Shown here piece after piece: positions 5,930 through 6,275 of a stretch of DNA of 6,275 nucleotides. Every line of letters starts with the position of its first letter. The first letter of the stretch is position 1. Source of the DNA: CAYJPV01 sp964547975 (lineage in GTDB: Bacteria; Acidobacteriota; Vicinamibacteria; Vicinamibacterales; JAKQTR01). The stretch lies in assembly GCA_964547975.1 (NCBI GenBank), contig CAZJRM010000271.1, forward strand, positions 1 through 6,275, written 5' to 3'. The notes under the pieces are model-generated. The model made no database searches. It worked only from the letters and a program-made list of their open reading frames with translations, and was not told the DNA's origin. A program made the translations under genes and the position numbers.

Positions 5930-6275
5930 TCACTTGATCTCGTAGCGCCCCTTCAGCACGAGCTTGTCGCCGGAGTCGTCGACATCCCAGATCTGCGGCT
6001 TGCGCGGGCCGTTGCCTTCCACGTGATGGAGGATGAAGAGCACCTTGCCGTCGAAGGTCTTGAACAACATGCCGTGGCCGGAGTTGTCGCCCTTGAACGC
6101 GTCCTTCTCCTGGATCCACGGGCCCTTGATGCTGCCCGACTCGGAATAGGCGATGCCCTGCGCGTAGCGGTGTTCGCCCCAGCTCGACCACAACATGCCC
6201 AGCTTGCCCGTCTTCGTTCTGAAGAGCTGCGGGCCATCGGTCACCCAGCCCGGCATCTTCATGCCGAAGGTCGCT
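5930..6275 (-). CDS. Glycoside hydrolase family 43-like protein, C-terminal part (runs off the window)
   Basis: Only the last 114 residues are visible; the frame is open to the window edge. The Met encoded at 6260-6262 is probably internal, because the residues before it (ATFG) continue the fold. The fragment matches the end of the five-bladed GH43 propeller: VTDGPQLFRTKTGKLGMLWS at visible residues 11-30, then YAQGIAYSESGSIKGPW (37-53), SGHGMLFKTFDGK (65-77) and a closing strand DSGDKLVLKG (100-109). H67 in SGHG matches the conserved His that helps hold the active-site calcium in many GH43 enzymes. Family members remove arabinose or xylose from plant polysaccharides such as arabinan and arabinoxylan. 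The catalytic acids lie upstream, outside the window, so activity and subfamily cannot be judged. It converges on the lyase-like gene with a 31-bp gap, which fits a shared role in plant cell-wall breakdown but means separate transcription. Confidence 0.8.
   Translation of the reverse strand, partial: ATFGMKMPGWVTDGPQLFRTKTGKLGMLWSSWGEHRYAQGIAYSESGSIKGPWIQEKDAFKGDNSGHGMLFKTFDGKVLFILHHVEGNGPRKPQIWDVDDSGDKLVLKGRYEIK

Noticed and set aside
5930..6262. The Met at 6260-6262 as the start of a complete 110-residue protein
   Set aside because: The frame stays open to the window edge and the fragment begins in the middle of a GH43-type propeller, so this is a partial gene.
1..6275. CRISPR arrays, tRNA or rRNA genes, insertion sequences, toxin-antitoxin or phage genes
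   Set aside because: I looked for spaced direct repeats, cloverleaf-like stems, transposase motifs and small paired ORFs and found none. The only regular repeats are the propeller blades.

Overview
This is a GC-rich window from a bacterial chromosome, with three complete genes on the + strand and the end of a fourth on the - strand. The gene content points to a soil-type, glycan-degrading bacterium. Acidobacteriota (class Vicinamibacteria or a relative) is my best guess, inferred from gene style and a remembered repeat, not from a marker-gene search. Codon use and GC look uniform, so nothing suggests a recently acquired island.

Layout: (1) Positions 1-149 are non-coding. They hold a perfect 12-bp palindrome, a small hairpin and a -10-like TATACT placed so close to the leuA ATG that leuA may be made from a leaderless message. 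(2) 150-1703 is leuA, 2-isopropylmalate synthase, the first committed step of leucine synthesis. Its catalytic and regulatory domains are complete, but no leuB, leuC or leuD lies in the window. (3) 1761-4400 (or from 1713) is a large exported sensor-like protein. It has a signal peptide, about 14 Reg_prop propeller blades, a Y_Y_Y domain, one membrane helix and a short coiled coil. Where a histidine kinase would normally follow, it ends in a short cysteine module (C-x2-C-x29-C-x2-C). A palindromic repeat lies inside its signal-peptide codons. (4) 4492-5898 is a secreted beta-propeller protein resembling oligogalacturonate lyase (PL22 type), apparently lacking some active-site residues. (5) 5930-6275 on the - strand is the C-terminal end of a glycoside hydrolase family 43-like protein that runs off the window. 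The last two genes converge on a 31-bp gap with a strong stem-loop.

How they may work together: leuA is housekeeping and probably unrelated to the rest. The propeller sensor, the oligogalacturonate-lyase-like protein and the GH43-like enzyme look like a small plant-polysaccharide (pectin or arabinan) handling locus. In Bacteroidetes, Reg_prop/Y_Y_Y sensors detect glycan fragments and sit beside the enzymes that release them. The novel element here is the sensor's non-kinase cytoplasmic end, whose output is unknown.
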